Assembly: GCA_035295125.1 (NCBI GenBank)
Contig: DATGJP010000112.1
Location: 124,001-188,000 of the forward strand
DNA: 64,000 bases
DNA from: JAICMB01 sp035295125
GTDB taxonomy: Bacteria > Acidobacteriota > Terriglobia > Bryobacterales > Bryobacteraceae
Direction of reading: 5' to 3'
Below are positions 33,940 through 42,914 of the stretch, in pieces. The notes beneath the pieces were generated by a model, which saw only the letters and a list, made by a program, of their open reading frames with translations, ran no database searches and was not told where the DNA came from. The position numbers and the translations under genes were made by a program. Each line of letters starts with the position of its first letter. Position 1 is the first letter of the stretch.

Positions 33940-35385
33940 CTAGCCTGTCCGAGCGGGAGGTTCTATACTCAGACGCCTGACACCTTCGCGAATTGCGGCC
34001 TCGGTGATGGATGCAAAACCGAGGATCACCTCGTTCCTGGGCGGGTTGGTCAAATAGTATTGGCTCGCATCGGCAACATGCACACGATTGCGCGCCGCGC
34101 GGGACAGAATGTCAATGCCGGCGAAGCGAACGAGGACGTGCATTCCGGCGGGGTCGCCGAGCACCTGGACAGAATCGCCAAAATGCCGCGCTAAGGCAGC
34201 GATCAGAACCTGGCGGCGCCGTCCGTACAATCGCCGCATTTTTCGTACGTGGCGTTCGAGGTGGCCTTCATGGAGAAAATCGGCGAGCGTGGCCTGTTCG
34301 AGAACGGGCGTTTGCCGGTCTGCGAGCCACTTCGCCCGGCTCAGCGGCTTCACTAGCTGCTTCGGCGCGACGATGTAACCGATTCGAAGACCCGGAAACA
34401 TCACCTTGGAGAACGTGCCGATATAGATGACCGGCACGCCGCGAGCCAGCCCCTGGAGCGAGGGCAGCGGTGGTCCGCTGTAGCGATACTCGCTGTCGTA
34501 ATCATCTTCGATAATTACCGCGCCATGTTTGCGCGCCCATTCGATCAATTCGAGTCGGCGGGCGAGCGACATCGCTACGCCGGTCGGGAACTGGTGCGAG
34601 GGCGTGACATAAACGATTCGCTCTTTCCCCTTGAGTGCCGCGACAACAATGCCGTCGTTGTCGACAGGAACCGGCCGCAGCCGCGCTCCGTAAGCCGTCA
34701 GGATACGATGAGCGCCCTGGTATCCCGGGTTTTCTACCGCTGCGTCTTCGCCGCGTTCGAGCAGCAGACGCAGGGATAGATCAATTCCCTGTTGGGACCC
34801 GTTGACAACGACAACCTGGTCCGGCGTGCAATGAACGCCTCGCGACCGTCCGACGTACGATGCGATCTCCTGGCGCAGCGGCTCGATTCCCACCGGATCG
34901 CCGGCGTAATCGAATATTTCAGGGTCCGCGCGCCGCAGGTGCCGCGACATCATTCTGCGCCATAACGGAAAGGGGAAATGCGCCAGGTCGGGACGCCAAT
35001 GAATGAAGTTCACGTATCCCGGCAAGGCCGGTGGGTAGCGGTAATCCGTCTTTAGTCCGGCGCCGTAATCAGACAGCCGAAGCGGAGGATCCTCGGGTGT
35101 CTCTCTCACGGGTGGGCGCTGCGGCCGAAGCAGCGCATCGGGCAGCTCGTGACAGACGAAAGTGCCCGAGCCGTGGGCCGATTCGAGATAACCTTCGGCG
35201 ATCAGTTGATCGTACGCTTCGGTGATGGTGGTGCGCGAAACCGACAGCGCGGAGGCGAGATCGCGCGTCGATGGCACGCGTTCTCCACCGTGTACGCGGC
35301 CGTTGAGGATGTCGCGCCGCCATTGCTCATAGATCTGGCGATGCAAGGAAGTGGGAGCGTTGCGGTCGAGTACAATCGGGCGCAC
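33940..35385 (-). CDS. MocR-family regulator (GntR winged helix fused to aminotransferase domain)
   Basis: A 481-residue regulator. Residues 1 to about 75 form a GntR winged helix (LHRQIYEQWRRDILNGRV, GERVPSTRDLASALSVSRTT). Residues from about 110 form a class I aminotransferase-like domain with VVNGSQQGIDLSLRLLL, ENPGYQGAH, PSHQFPTGVAMSLARR, IIEDDYDSEYRY and the PLP-lysine motif GTFSKVMFPGLRIGY. MocR proteins such as PdxR sense pyridoxal phosphate or an amino compound and bind direct repeats. It starts at GTG and is divergent from a PNPOx-like gene, its probable target. Confidence 0.93.
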   Translation of the reverse strand: MRPIVLDRNAPTSLHRQIYEQWRRDILNGRVHGGERVPSTRDLASALSVSRTTITEAYDQLIAEGYLESAHGSGTFVCHELPDALLRPQRPPVRETPEDPPLRLSDYGAGLKTDYRYPPALPGYVNFIHWRPDLAHFPFPLWRRMMSRHLRRADPEIFDYAGDPVGIEPLRQEIASYVGRSRGVHCTPDQVVVVNGSQQGIDLSLRLLLERGEDAAVENPGYQGAHRILTAYGARLRPVPVDNDGIVVAALKGKERIVYVTPSHQFPTGVAMSLARRLELIEWARKHGAVIIEDDYDSEYRYSGPPLPSLQGLARGVPVIYIGTFSKVMFPGLRIGYIVAPKQLVKPLSRAKWLADRQTPVLEQATLADFLHEGHLERHVRKMRRLYGRRRQVLIAALARHFGDSVQVLGDPAGMHVLVRFAGIDILSRAARNRVHVADASQYYLTNPPRNEVILGFASITEAAIREGVRRLSIEPPARTG

Positions 35386-35437
35386 GAAAGTGGACTGCTA
35401 CAGAATAGCAGAAGTGGATCTTATTTCTGACCACTTC
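35386..35437. promoter_or_regulatory. AAGTGGA repeat set between MocR and PNPOx-like genes
   Basis: The 70-bp divergent gap holds AAGTGGA twice in direct orientation (35388-35394 and 35412-35418, 24 bp apart) and once inverted (CCACTTC, 35431-35437). A GCTA-CAGAA-TAGC palindrome lies between the two direct copies. MocR regulators typically recognise direct repeats with or without an inverted third copy, so this is a likely operator. It abuts the MocR start codon, consistent with autoregulation. Confidence 0.6.
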
Positions 35438-35455
35438 GCACCTTACAGTTGGATT

Positions 35456-36112
35456 ATGGATACGTTCACGACAACCGAGCGCACGCAGGTGAGGCGGCTG
35501 CCCAAGCGCGCGGTCTACGACAAAGACCAGGTTTACTCGATTCTCGATGAGGCCTTTCTTTGCCACGTCGGTTTTGTTGTCGACGGAAAGCCGTATGTGA
35601 TTCCGACGGGTTACGCACGTTCTGGTGATAGGCTGTATATCCACGGTTCCGCGGCAAGCCGCATGTTGCGCACGCTCGACCAGGGCGTAGAGGTGTGCGT
35701 AACGGTTACGCTGGTGGACGGATTCGTGCTCGCACGCTCCGCCTTTCATCACTCTATGAACTACCGGTCGGTGGTGGTCTTCGGGACAGCGCGCCTGGTG
35801 AGCGATCCGGATGAAAAACGAGAGGCGCTGCGCTGCTTCACGAATCATATTGTGCCGGGGCGCTGGGAGGAGCTTCGCGACGTAACCGCGCAGGAACTAA
35901 AGGGTACGACCGTTCTCGCGGTGCCGCTCGAAGAGGTCTCCGCAAAGGTCCGAACCGGAGGGCCGGTGGATGATGAAGAAGATTACGTCGCGCCGGTATG
36001 GGCCGGAGTAGTTCCTCTACGCCTGGAGTCCGGCGCGCCGATCGCGGATGAACGCCTGCTGCCGGATGCGCCACCGTTGGATATCCAAAGATTCACAAGA
36101 TTCCAAAGATAG
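35456..36112 (+). CDS. PNPOx-like FMN-binding split-barrel protein
   Basis: A 218-residue protein with the split-barrel fold of pyridoxamine 5'-phosphate oxidase-like proteins, close to the NimA-like group. Visible signatures are ILDEAFLCHVGFVVDGKPYV, IPTGYARSGDRLYIHGSAAS, VCVTVTLVDGFVLARSAFHH and NYRSVVVFGTARLV. It likely binds FMN and reduces or oxidises a small molecule in the cytosol; true PNP oxidase activity is doubtful in this subgroup. The start at ATG 35456 is where family similarity begins. Divergent MocR genes commonly control such proteins. Confidence 0.85.
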   Translation: MDTFTTTERTQVRRLPKRAVYDKDQVYSILDEAFLCHVGFVVDGKPYVIPTGYARSGDRLYIHGSAASRMLRTLDQGVEVCVTVTLVDGFVLARSAFHHSMNYRSVVVFGTARLVSDPDEKREALRCFTNHIVPGRWEELRDVTAQELKGTTVLAVPLEEVSAKVRTGGPVDDEEDYVAPVWAGVVPLRLESGAPIADERLLPDAPPLDIQRFTRFQR

Positions 36113-36212
36113 CGAGAATTGTTACAACCTCATCGCACTATTTAGCGTGGAGGAGTTACGGCAGTTGTGCAGTGATCCTTCATCCTTCCGAAGCAACTAA
36201 CACACTCGACCT

Positions 36213-36244
36213 GACGGCCCGCTTGCAAGTGCTCCCGGGCCGTC
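36213..36244. terminator. strong bidirectional hairpin
   Basis: GACGGCCCG (36213-36221) and CGGGCCGTC (36236-36244) form a perfect 9-bp GC-rich stem with a 14-nt loop, followed by TTGTACT on the plus strand. It lies between the PNPOx-like gene and the convergent small membrane protein gene. The surrounding 225-bp gap has no other feature I can support. Confidence 0.55.
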
Positions 36245-36337
36245 TTGTACTGCAGGGTCGGCCCGCTGAAATAGCGTGCTTCCAGCTCATGGACGCTGGG
36301 CAATTCATTAGCCGCATGTTGACAACGAAGAAGTCGG

Positions 36338-36799
36338 CTATTCCTTGCTGCGGCGATACTCTAACAATCCTGCCAGCCCGTCTGACGTTTTGAGTATCCC
36401 GAGAAGCACGAACTTGGTGCCGAGAGCCATGCCGAGAAACAGGCTCCAGCCGATCCATTTGTCGAGGAAGAAGCCGAACGGCACCAGGACGAATCCCGCA
36501 ATACCGAGGAACAGGTCGCGCTTGGCGTTCGCCTTGGTGTAGCGCCGGAACGGGACGGCGGAGCCGCGAATCTCGGCCACGCAATCTCCCTCGACATTGT
36601 AAAGGCGGCAACCGCGTCGCGGGTTCGCGTCGACATAGTTCCGGGCATACCGTTCGGCGTCTTCAATACTCGCGAAAACGGTGGGCGAGGCAGAGTCGAA
36701 GGTGCCCTCGGCACTGCACAACATGCGCGTTTTACCGTCAAAATGAAACAGCGCAATTTGACCGGCCTGCATCCCGCCGGACCAGTAGGTGCCTTTCAC
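36338..36799 (-). CDS. small membrane protein of unknown function
   Basis: A 153-residue protein beginning (M)VKGTYWSGGMQAGQIALF with a GTG start at 36799. An upstream in-frame start at 36835 would run into the malQ start region. The N-terminal half is soluble, and the C-terminal half has two hydrophobic segments (FLGIAGFVLVPFGFFL and WSLFLGMALGTKFVLLGIL). I do not recognise a family. It is divergent from malQ, and a TATTCT box near 36808-36813 on the minus strand may serve it. Confidence 0.6.
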   Translation of the reverse strand: MKGTYWSGGMQAGQIALFHFDGKTRMLCSAEGTFDSASPTVFASIEDAERYARNYVDANPRRGCRLYNVEGDCVAEIRGSAVPFRRYTKANAKRDLFLGIAGFVLVPFGFFLDKWIGWSLFLGMALGTKFVLLGILKTSDGLAGLLEYRRSKE

Positions 36800-36822
36800 C
36801 ACACGCAGAATACCATGGAGAG

Positions 36823-38283
36823 GTGAAATTTCCACGCGCTAGCGGAGTCCTGCTGCACCCAACCAGCCTTCCCGGTCCGTTTGGAATTGGCGATCTCGGA
36901 CCGCAGGCTTCCGCGTTTGCCGATTTCCTGTCTGAGACGGGCATGAAGATCTGGCAAATCCTGCCATTGAGTCCGACCGGCTATGGCGATTCTCCGTATC
37001 AGAGCTTTTCGGCGTTTGCGGGCAATCCACTGCTGATCAGTCCGGAGATCCTGGTGCGGCGCGGTTATTTGAAGCCGTCGGACCTTGCGAATGCTCCGGA
37101 TTTTCCGGTGGATCGCGTCGATTTCGGCTGGGTAGTGCCGTTCAAGTGGGACCTTCTTCGTAACGCGTTCCAGAGATTCCGGTTGACGCCTGCCTATGAG
37201 CATTTCACCGGCAGTAACCGCGCCTGGCTCGATCCGTTTGCCCGGTTCATGGCGCTCAAGAAAGCAAACGGCGGGCACGCCTGGACGGAATGGACCACCG
37301 ATCGCGCCGACGAAGAGGAGATTGAATTTCAAAAGTTCTGCCAGTTCGAATTCTTCGAGGAATGGCGGGAGTTGAAAAGCTACTGCGCTCGCCACGGCAT
37401 TCGGATTTTCGGAGACACACCGATTTACGTGGCGCACGACAGCGCCGACGTGTGGGCGAATCGCGAGCTTTTCGAACTTAGGGAAGACGGCCGGCCGCTG
37501 CGCGTGGCGGGCGTTCCGCCGGACTACTTCAGCGCCACGGGACAACTCTGGGGCAACCCGATTTATCGCTGGGACCGGCTGGCCGAGACCGGGTACCGCT
37601 GGTGGATCGATCGTCTGCGGATGACGCTCCAAACCGTAGACATGATCCGGCTGGACCATTTCCGCGGATTCGAGGCGTTTTGGGCGGTGCCGGGCGGCGA
37701 CGACACAGCGGTCAATGGCGAGTGGGTGAAGGGACCCGGCGCGGCAATCTTCGCGGCGGCAGAGAAGGAGCTGGGCGAATTGCCCATTGTGGCGGAGAAT
37801 CTCGGCGTCATCACTCCGGAAGTGGAATCGCTGCGTGAGCAGTTCGGCTTTCCCGGCATGGCCGTGCTGCAATTCGCGTTCGGCACCGATCCGCAGGCGC
37901 CTACCTTCCGGCCGCACAACTTTCCTCGCGAACTGGCGGCATACACCGGCACACACGACAACGATACGACCATCGGATGGTGGACAGGCGTCGGCGTCAG
38001 TACCCGAAGCGCCGGGGATATTGAGCGCGAGCGCGCATTCACCAAGGCCTATCTCAATACTGACGGCCACGAGATGCACTGGGACTTCATCCGGACGATC
38101 CTGGAATCGGTGGCCGACATCGCCGTCGTCCCGCTGCAGGACGTTCTGGGCTTGGGTAGCGAGGCTCGCATGAACACGCCGGCCGTCACGAGCGGCAATT
38201 GGGGATGGCGTTTCCGCGAGGAAGCGCTTACGCTGGAGATTCGAACACGACTCCAGCGGCTTACGAATCTGTACGACCGTTAA
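36823..38283 (+). CDS. malQ: 4-alpha-glucanotransferase (amylomaltase)
   Basis: A 486-residue GH77 enzyme that transfers alpha-1,4-glucan segments between maltodextrins in the cytosol. The opening (GVLLHPTSLPGPFGIGDLG), the GYGDSPYQSFSAFAGNP motif, the nucleophile Asp in MIRLDHFRGF, the acid/base Glu in VAENLGVI and the third Asp in THDNDTT are all present. Length is normal. It starts with GTG. No other glycogen or maltose genes are adjacent, so it stands alone in this window. Confidence 0.95.
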   Translation: MKFPRASGVLLHPTSLPGPFGIGDLGPQASAFADFLSETGMKIWQILPLSPTGYGDSPYQSFSAFAGNPLLISPEILVRRGYLKPSDLANAPDFPVDRVDFGWVVPFKWDLLRNAFQRFRLTPAYEHFTGSNRAWLDPFARFMALKKANGGHAWTEWTTDRADEEEIEFQKFCQFEFFEEWRELKSYCARHGIRIFGDTPIYVAHDSADVWANRELFELREDGRPLRVAGVPPDYFSATGQLWGNPIYRWDRLAETGYRWWIDRLRMTLQTVDMIRLDHFRGFEAFWAVPGGDDTAVNGEWVKGPGAAIFAAAEKELGELPIVAENLGVITPEVESLREQFGFPGMAVLQFAFGTDPQAPTFRPHNFPRELAAYTGTHDNDTTIGWWTGVGVSTRSAGDIERERAFTKAYLNTDGHEMHWDFIRTILESVADIAVVPLQDVLGLGSEARMNTPAVTSGNWGWRFREEALTLEIRTRLQRLTNLYDR

Positions 38284-38336
38284 TGTGCTGTTCCGAAAGG
38301 AATGGCCGGGCGACGGCATTATGTGAGCGAGGTAAC

Positions 38337-40346
38337 ATGAGACGACTTCTTCCCTTGGTTGCGATGACAATGGCTAGTGTGATGGCGGCCGATCTTCCCG
38401 TTCGCGAAGTGGTGCTGTATAAAAGTGGCGTCGGATACTTCGAGCGCGGCGGACGGCTCGGATCCGGCGAATCTGCGCGGCTCGATTTCAAGGCTGCCGA
38501 GATGAACGATGTGCTGAAGTCGTTGACCATTGCCGATAATGCCGGCAAGGTGGTGGCGTTACGGTATGACTCCAGCGAACCCCTGGAGCAGAAGCTGTCT
38601 GATTTTCCGTTTCAGGTTGGCGGGGGGGCGTCGCTGAGCGCGTTTCTGGGGCAATTACAGGGCGCGCGGATCTCCATCAAGTACGGTACCGAGACGATTG
38701 ACGGAACCATCGTCAGCGCGCGCACCGTAGCTGCCGAGGAGAAGAAGCCGGAGCGCGAGCAGGTTGTCCTGCTCCTCGATTCCGGCGAGATGCGGACGCT
38801 GGACCTTGCCGCCGCGGGATCGCTGCACTTTCCAGATCCGAAGCTCCAGTTGGCGCTGAAAGATTACTTGTCCACCGTGGCGCAGAGCCGGTCGAAAGAC
38901 AAGCGCAGCGTCTACATCGATTCGTCCGATGCGAAGGAGCGTCAGGTTTCGGCGGTTTACATGTTGCCGATGCCGGTGTGGAAGTCGAGCTATCGTCTCA
39001 TGTTCGCGGAGCAGGGCGAGCCGACACTCGAAGGCTGGGCGATTGTCGACAACACCACGTCGGACGACTGGACCAACGTACGGCTGGCGGTGGTTTCCGG
39101 CCGTCCCGTGTCATTCATCAGCCAGTTGTACGAGCCCAAATATGTTCAGCGGCGGCAGATGGATCTGGCGGATAACGGGCCGGCTGGGCCGATCGTCTAT
39201 GAAGGCGCCATGAGCGCGCCGGGTGGCGTTGCGATGGCTCCGCCACCGCCTCCCCCCGCGCCTATGCAGGCCGCGCCGAGAGCGTTGGCAAAGGCCAAGA
39301 GCGGGGCGGTTGCGGGATTCCTCGAGGATCGGGAAATCTCTGGCCGGGACGCAGCGAGCAGCATCACCATCAACACCGAAGGCCGCGATCTCGGCGATCT
39401 GTTCGAATATCGGTTCGGTTCAGCAGTGACCGTAAAGCGCGGGGAGTCGGCGATGCTGCCCTTCCTGCAACAGAAGCTGGGCGCACGCAAACTGCTCATC
39501 TATTCCGAGAGCTACGGCCAGAATCCTATGAGCGCGGCCGAGCTGACCAATTCCACGGGCAAGACGCTGGACGGCGGTCCCATTACGGTTTTCGACAGCA
39601 ACAGCTACGCCGGTGAGGCACTGATGGAGAGCCTCAAGGCGGGCGACAAGCGGCTGATCAGCTATGCCGTCGACCTGGGCACCCGTATTACCACCGCGTT
39701 CGACACGCACCGTGAAACGGTTCGTGAGATGCACTTTCGCCGCGGCATCCTGACGACGCGAGTCGCCGCGCAGGAGACCAAGACGTACAGCATCCGCAAC
39801 GTCGATCAGAAGGCGAAGACGCTGATTATTGAGCATCCGCAGCGCGCCGGCTACAAACTGCTCGACATGAAACCGGCGGAGACCACGACGAATGCCTACC
39901 GGTTCGAGGTGAAACTTGGTCCCGGCGCGACCGAGAAGTTCCCGGTTAACGAGGAGCGCGTTTACGACATGACCACGCAGGTGTCCAACATGACGCCCGA
40001 CCTGATCGCCAGTTATGTCGCGAACAAAGCACTGCCGGACGCCGCGAAGAAAGCGCTGCAGCAAGTCGCCGATGTGAAGCGGCAAATCGCCGACAACGAT
40101 GAGGTGCTGAATCAGACGACGAGCGATATCACCGAGCTTTCGAACGACCAGCAGCGGATTCGACAGAATATCGAGAGCCTGAACAACGTCAGCGGGCAGC
40201 AGGATCAGGTGCAGAAATACGCGCGGCAACTGGCCCAGCAGGAAACTCAGCTCGCCACGTTTCGCGACCGTCAGAGCCAACTTCGCAAGCAGAAGTCTGC
40301 GCTAGAATCGAATCTCAATTCCTTAATTGAGAAGATCGACTTTTGA
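38337..40346 (+). CDS. exported DUF4139 domain protein with C-terminal coiled coil
   Basis: A 669-residue protein with a signal peptide (RRLLPLVAMTMASVMAA). A DUF4139-like middle contains MPVWKSSYRLMF, then GWAIVDNTTSDDWTNVRLAV and a later beta-rich part. A Pro/Ala-rich linker (PPPPPPAPMQAAP) lies near residue 305. The last 100 or so residues are strongly coiled coil (Gln/Asn/Asp-rich heptads). GCGAGGTAAC precedes the ATG at 38337. Relatives are linked to envelope or mucoidy phenotypes, but function is not established. Its TGA overlaps the TTG start of the homoserine dehydrogenase gene by 4 bp. Confidence 0.82.
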   Translation: MRRLLPLVAMTMASVMAADLPVREVVLYKSGVGYFERGGRLGSGESARLDFKAAEMNDVLKSLTIADNAGKVVALRYDSSEPLEQKLSDFPFQVGGGASLSAFLGQLQGARISIKYGTETIDGTIVSARTVAAEEKKPEREQVVLLLDSGEMRTLDLAAAGSLHFPDPKLQLALKDYLSTVAQSRSKDKRSVYIDSSDAKERQVSAVYMLPMPVWKSSYRLMFAEQGEPTLEGWAIVDNTTSDDWTNVRLAVVSGRPVSFISQLYEPKYVQRRQMDLADNGPAGPIVYEGAMSAPGGVAMAPPPPPPAPMQAAPRALAKAKSGAVAGFLEDREISGRDAASSITINTEGRDLGDLFEYRFGSAVTVKRGESAMLPFLQQKLGARKLLIYSESYGQNPMSAAELTNSTGKTLDGGPITVFDSNSYAGEALMESLKAGDKRLISYAVDLGTRITTAFDTHRETVREMHFRRGILTTRVAAQETKTYSIRNVDQKAKTLIIEHPQRAGYKLLDMKPAETTTNAYRFEVKLGPGATEKFPVNEERVYDMTTQVSNMTPDLIASYVANKALPDAAKKALQQVADVKRQIADNDEVLNQTTSDITELSNDQQRIRQNIESLNNVSGQQDQVQKYARQLAQQETQLATFRDRQSQLRKQKSALESNLNSLIEKIDF

Positions 40347-41302
40347 GAATCGCCCTCATTGGATTTGGGAATGTCGGCCGCGCGTTTGCGCAACTTCTGA
40401 TGCGCAAGCACGCGGCTTTTCCTTTTCGCATCACCGGCGTTCATACGCGGCACGGTTCGGCGATTCACAATAACGGGCTTCCGGCATCGCCGGTGCTGGG
40501 TCCGCCGATTCCGACCATTGACGAGTTCCTCGACCGGGCGCGATCCGAAGTCGTGGCCGAGTTGACCACGCTGAATCCGGAGTCGGGGGAGCCGGCCATC
40601 TCGCATATTCGCGCGGCGTTCGCCCGGGGACGGCATGTCATCACGGCTAATAAGGGGCCGATCGCGCATGCTTTCGCCGAACTGAAGGAGGAGGCACGGC
40701 AGGCAGGGGTCGAGTTCCGCTACGAATCCACGGTGATGGACGGGACTCCGGTCTTCAACACCGTGCGCAACAACCTGCCGGGCGTGAAGGTGCTGGGATT
40801 CGTCGGAGCATTGAATTCGACGTCGAAGATTATTGTTGACGCCATGCGGGCGGGCAAGTCGATGGAAGAAGGAGTTCGTCAAGCCCAGAAGATGGGCGTC
40901 GCCGAGGCGGACGCCGGCTACGATATCGACGGTTGGGACTCGGCCGCGAAGACGGCGGCGCTCGCCAACGTGCTCATGGATGCTCGTGTGACCCCCAAGG
41001 ATGTCGAGCGGCGCGGCATTCGCCGGCTGACCACTGCGCGGGTGCAGGAAATCGCACGTTCCGGTAAGACGGTGGTGCTGGTGAGCCGCGCGCGGACGAC
41101 TTCGAGCGGCCTGCGGCTTCGCGTGCGCGCGGAAGTCCTGGACGCTACCGACCTGCTGGCAGCGGTCAAGGGCACTTCTAATCTTCTGCTTTTACAGACC
41201 GACCTGATGGGGACAATCGGGACTGTGTCGATCTCGCCAGGTGTTGAGCAGACCGCTTACGGGGTGTTTAGCGATCTGGTGGATATTGCGAAGAGCTTGT
41301 GA
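40343..41302 (+). CDS. homoserine dehydrogenase, short form
   Basis: A 319-residue enzyme that reduces aspartate semialdehyde to homoserine with NAD(P)H, in threonine and methionine synthesis. The nucleotide-binding motif is LIGFGNVGRAFAQLL. The catalytic region has TANKGPIAHAF, then YESTVMDGTPVFN, GALNSTSKIIVDAM and AEADAGYDIDGWDSAAK. No C-terminal ACT domain is present, so feedback control by threonine through that domain is not expected. It starts at TTG within the previous gene's stop (TTGA), which is unusual pairing with an exported DUF4139 protein. Confidence 0.88.
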   Translation: MRIALIGFGNVGRAFAQLLMRKHAAFPFRITGVHTRHGSAIHNNGLPASPVLGPPIPTIDEFLDRARSEVVAELTTLNPESGEPAISHIRAAFARGRHVITANKGPIAHAFAELKEEARQAGVEFRYESTVMDGTPVFNTVRNNLPGVKVLGFVGALNSTSKIIVDAMRAGKSMEEGVRQAQKMGVAEADAGYDIDGWDSAAKTAALANVLMDARVTPKDVERRGIRRLTTARVQEIARSGKTVVLVSRARTTSSGLRLRVRAEVLDATDLLAAVKGTSNLLLLQTDLMGTIGTVSISPGVEQTAYGVFSDLVDIAKSL

Positions 41303-41440
41303 GGTATTACACAGCTTCAGATTCTTCGCGCCTCGCGAATATTTCTGACGTTGTGGAGGGATGCACAGGCGAAACCGCCTGCGCCACCTTGAGGTTACGG
41401 CGAGGCAGCTTGGTGGGACAGGCGGTTTCGGCTGTCTTTC
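41303..41440. repeat. dispersed composite palindromic repeat, copy 4
   Basis: The gap between the homoserine dehydrogenase gene and the convergent VWFA-related gene is entirely repeat. Its left part (GGTATTACACAGCTTC, then TCTTCGC) matches 61427-61455. The centre holds CACAGGCG-AAAC-CGCCTGCGC, and the right part an ACAGGCGGTTTCGGCTGT hairpin. The VWFA-related stop codon (41440-41442) lies at its edge. Together with copy 6 it shows that the element includes conserved flanking sequence, not just hairpins. Confidence 0.85.
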
Positions 41441-42876
41441 TATTTCACCGGCATCGGAATGGTTACCGATCCCACGCTGCCGATGCCACGATCGTAGACA
41501 ATCACTCGCATTGTCTGGATGTCGTCACTCACTGGAACATCCTGCGGAATGACGATCCCATCTTTCTGGACCGAGCCGAGCTGCTCTTTCGTGAAATTAA
41601 GGTCGGCCTGGATCGAGTCGGACGCTCTCTTCAACATGCCGTGGCTATAGAACACCAGCATCATCGCCAGGCTGCCTTGATACGTATCGTCGTGCGGCTC
41701 GAGGAACACATCCGCTGGATTAATGCGGATACTCAAATGCATGTTGTCGGCGCCGGGCTTGCGCGATGTAGTGACGCGCAAACCGATTTCCGTGGCGTCG
41801 AATGGGCAGCGGCGGGCATTCTTTAGCGCATCGTCCTGCATTTCGCCGGGATCGGGCTCGATCTCGTTGCCGAAATAACCCTCACGAGTCAGCAAGTGAA
41901 GACCCTTGCGGTCCGACTCCAGGTGGATCTTGTGTTCTTTGCGATCTTTGGCCTGAATCGGAGCGTTATAGGCGAGACGATAGCTGCCGCGCGCATCGCT
42001 GATAGCTTCCCCGAGCGCGCGTTCGGTATTGCCGCTGCCGTACCACCTGCCGCCAGTCAGCGAGGCAAACAACTCCAGCGTAGGTCGCGCTGCACCGTTT
42101 GGATCGGCTCCCGCGCCCTGCGCCGATTGGTCGACGGTATACACGGCGATCTGGGAGCGATCCGCCGCGGCACTGAAGTTCCAAATCTGCGGGGTGAAAT
42201 CGACCCAATCATTGGCCGGCAGCACGCGGACAGTTAAAGGGAATCCGTGCGTGACCCACATCAGGTTCTTGCGTCCAGCGATGACGCTCATCTGGGTGCC
42301 GAGCGTGTCGAGCGCCTCAAGGGTCACTCGCGCGCGATAAACCGGGTCCTGAACGTCAACATCGCGAAACCCCTGGAGCTTTCGCACCGCATCGCCGAGC
42401 CGCGATACGAGTTCCGCGGGCGTCGGCGGATTGGCCTCGCGCAAGTCCGCCTTGGTGTCCGGCAGCGGGTGTACCGGGTAGAGAGTGCCGTGATTCGTCA
42501 GGAAATAAATATAGATCCGTTCGACCGATTCCATGTGCTGTAACGTGCTCGTGATGTCGTTCCAGGCGGATGCCGCCGTGGTGAGCCTTTCATTCCAGCG
42601 ATCGAAGAGTATGAGGGTGGGCGGCAGCGCGGGCCGGTTGATGTACTCGCCAGGCCCGGGTGGAGCGATAGGGCTCTTGATCCCCGAGAATCGGAAGAAA
42701 ACGGGGGCTTGCGGTTTGCCTTGATCGCGGACCCGAATGTCGGCTGCCGACAGGTCTCCCACAGGGTTGCCTTTGGCATCCGTCGCAACCGCGTTCAAGG
42801 TCACGAGCCGCTGCGGGAGATCCGACGCCCATGCGCAAACTGCCGCGGCAAAAAGGCACGCTACGCGCAGGTACAT
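41440..42876 (-). CDS. exported VWFA-related acidobacterial protein
   Basis: A 478-residue exported protein of the VWFA-related acidobacterial family. After the signal peptide (to about WASDLPQ) comes the usual N-terminal beta domain (LVTLNAVATDAKGNPVGDLS, then DIRVRDQGKPQ). The VWA-like domain follows, with TLILFDRWNER where a metal site would be, VIAGRKNLMWVTHGFP, and a closing GSYRLAYNAP, HLLTREGYFGNE segment. A further C-terminal beta domain of about 130 residues is present. The DxSxS metal motif is absent. I use the ATG at 42876; GTG at 42888 is also possible. It is divergent from the fumarylacetoacetase-fold gene. Function unknown. Confidence 0.85.
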   Translation of the reverse strand: MYLRVACLFAAAVCAWASDLPQRLVTLNAVATDAKGNPVGDLSAADIRVRDQGKPQAPVFFRFSGIKSPIAPPGPGEYINRPALPPTLILFDRWNERLTTAASAWNDITSTLQHMESVERIYIYFLTNHGTLYPVHPLPDTKADLREANPPTPAELVSRLGDAVRKLQGFRDVDVQDPVYRARVTLEALDTLGTQMSVIAGRKNLMWVTHGFPLTVRVLPANDWVDFTPQIWNFSAAADRSQIAVYTVDQSAQGAGADPNGAARPTLELFASLTGGRWYGSGNTERALGEAISDARGSYRLAYNAPIQAKDRKEHKIHLESDRKGLHLLTREGYFGNEIEPDPGEMQDDALKNARRCPFDATEIGLRVTTSRKPGADNMHLSIRINPADVFLEPHDDTYQGSLAMMLVFYSHGMLKRASDSIQADLNFTKEQLGSVQKDGIVIPQDVPVSDDIQTMRVIVYDRGIGSVGSVTIPMPVK

Positions 42877-42897
42877 AGCACCAGCCACCTCTCGTAG

Positions 42898-42903
42898 TAG
42901 AAT
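42898..42903 (+). promoter_or_regulatory. TAGAAT -10 box of the fumarylacetoacetase-fold gene
   Basis: TAGAAT lies 11 bp before the ATG at 42915, giving a very short leader. No ribosome site is visible in that leader, and no convincing -35 is seen 17 bp upstream. Position and sequence support a sigma-70 promoter with a near-leaderless transcript. Confidence 0.45.
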
Positions 42904-42914
42904 ACTCGAAATCT

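Noticed and set aside
36213..36244. Possible riboswitch or attenuator
   Set aside because: It lies downstream of both neighbouring genes, so a transcript-end hairpin is the simpler reading.
36172..36393. A 73-codon plus-strand frame between the PNPOx-like gene and the small membrane protein
   Set aside because: It runs across the strong GC-rich hairpin at 36213-36244 and into the end of the convergent gene, and shows no recognisable domain.
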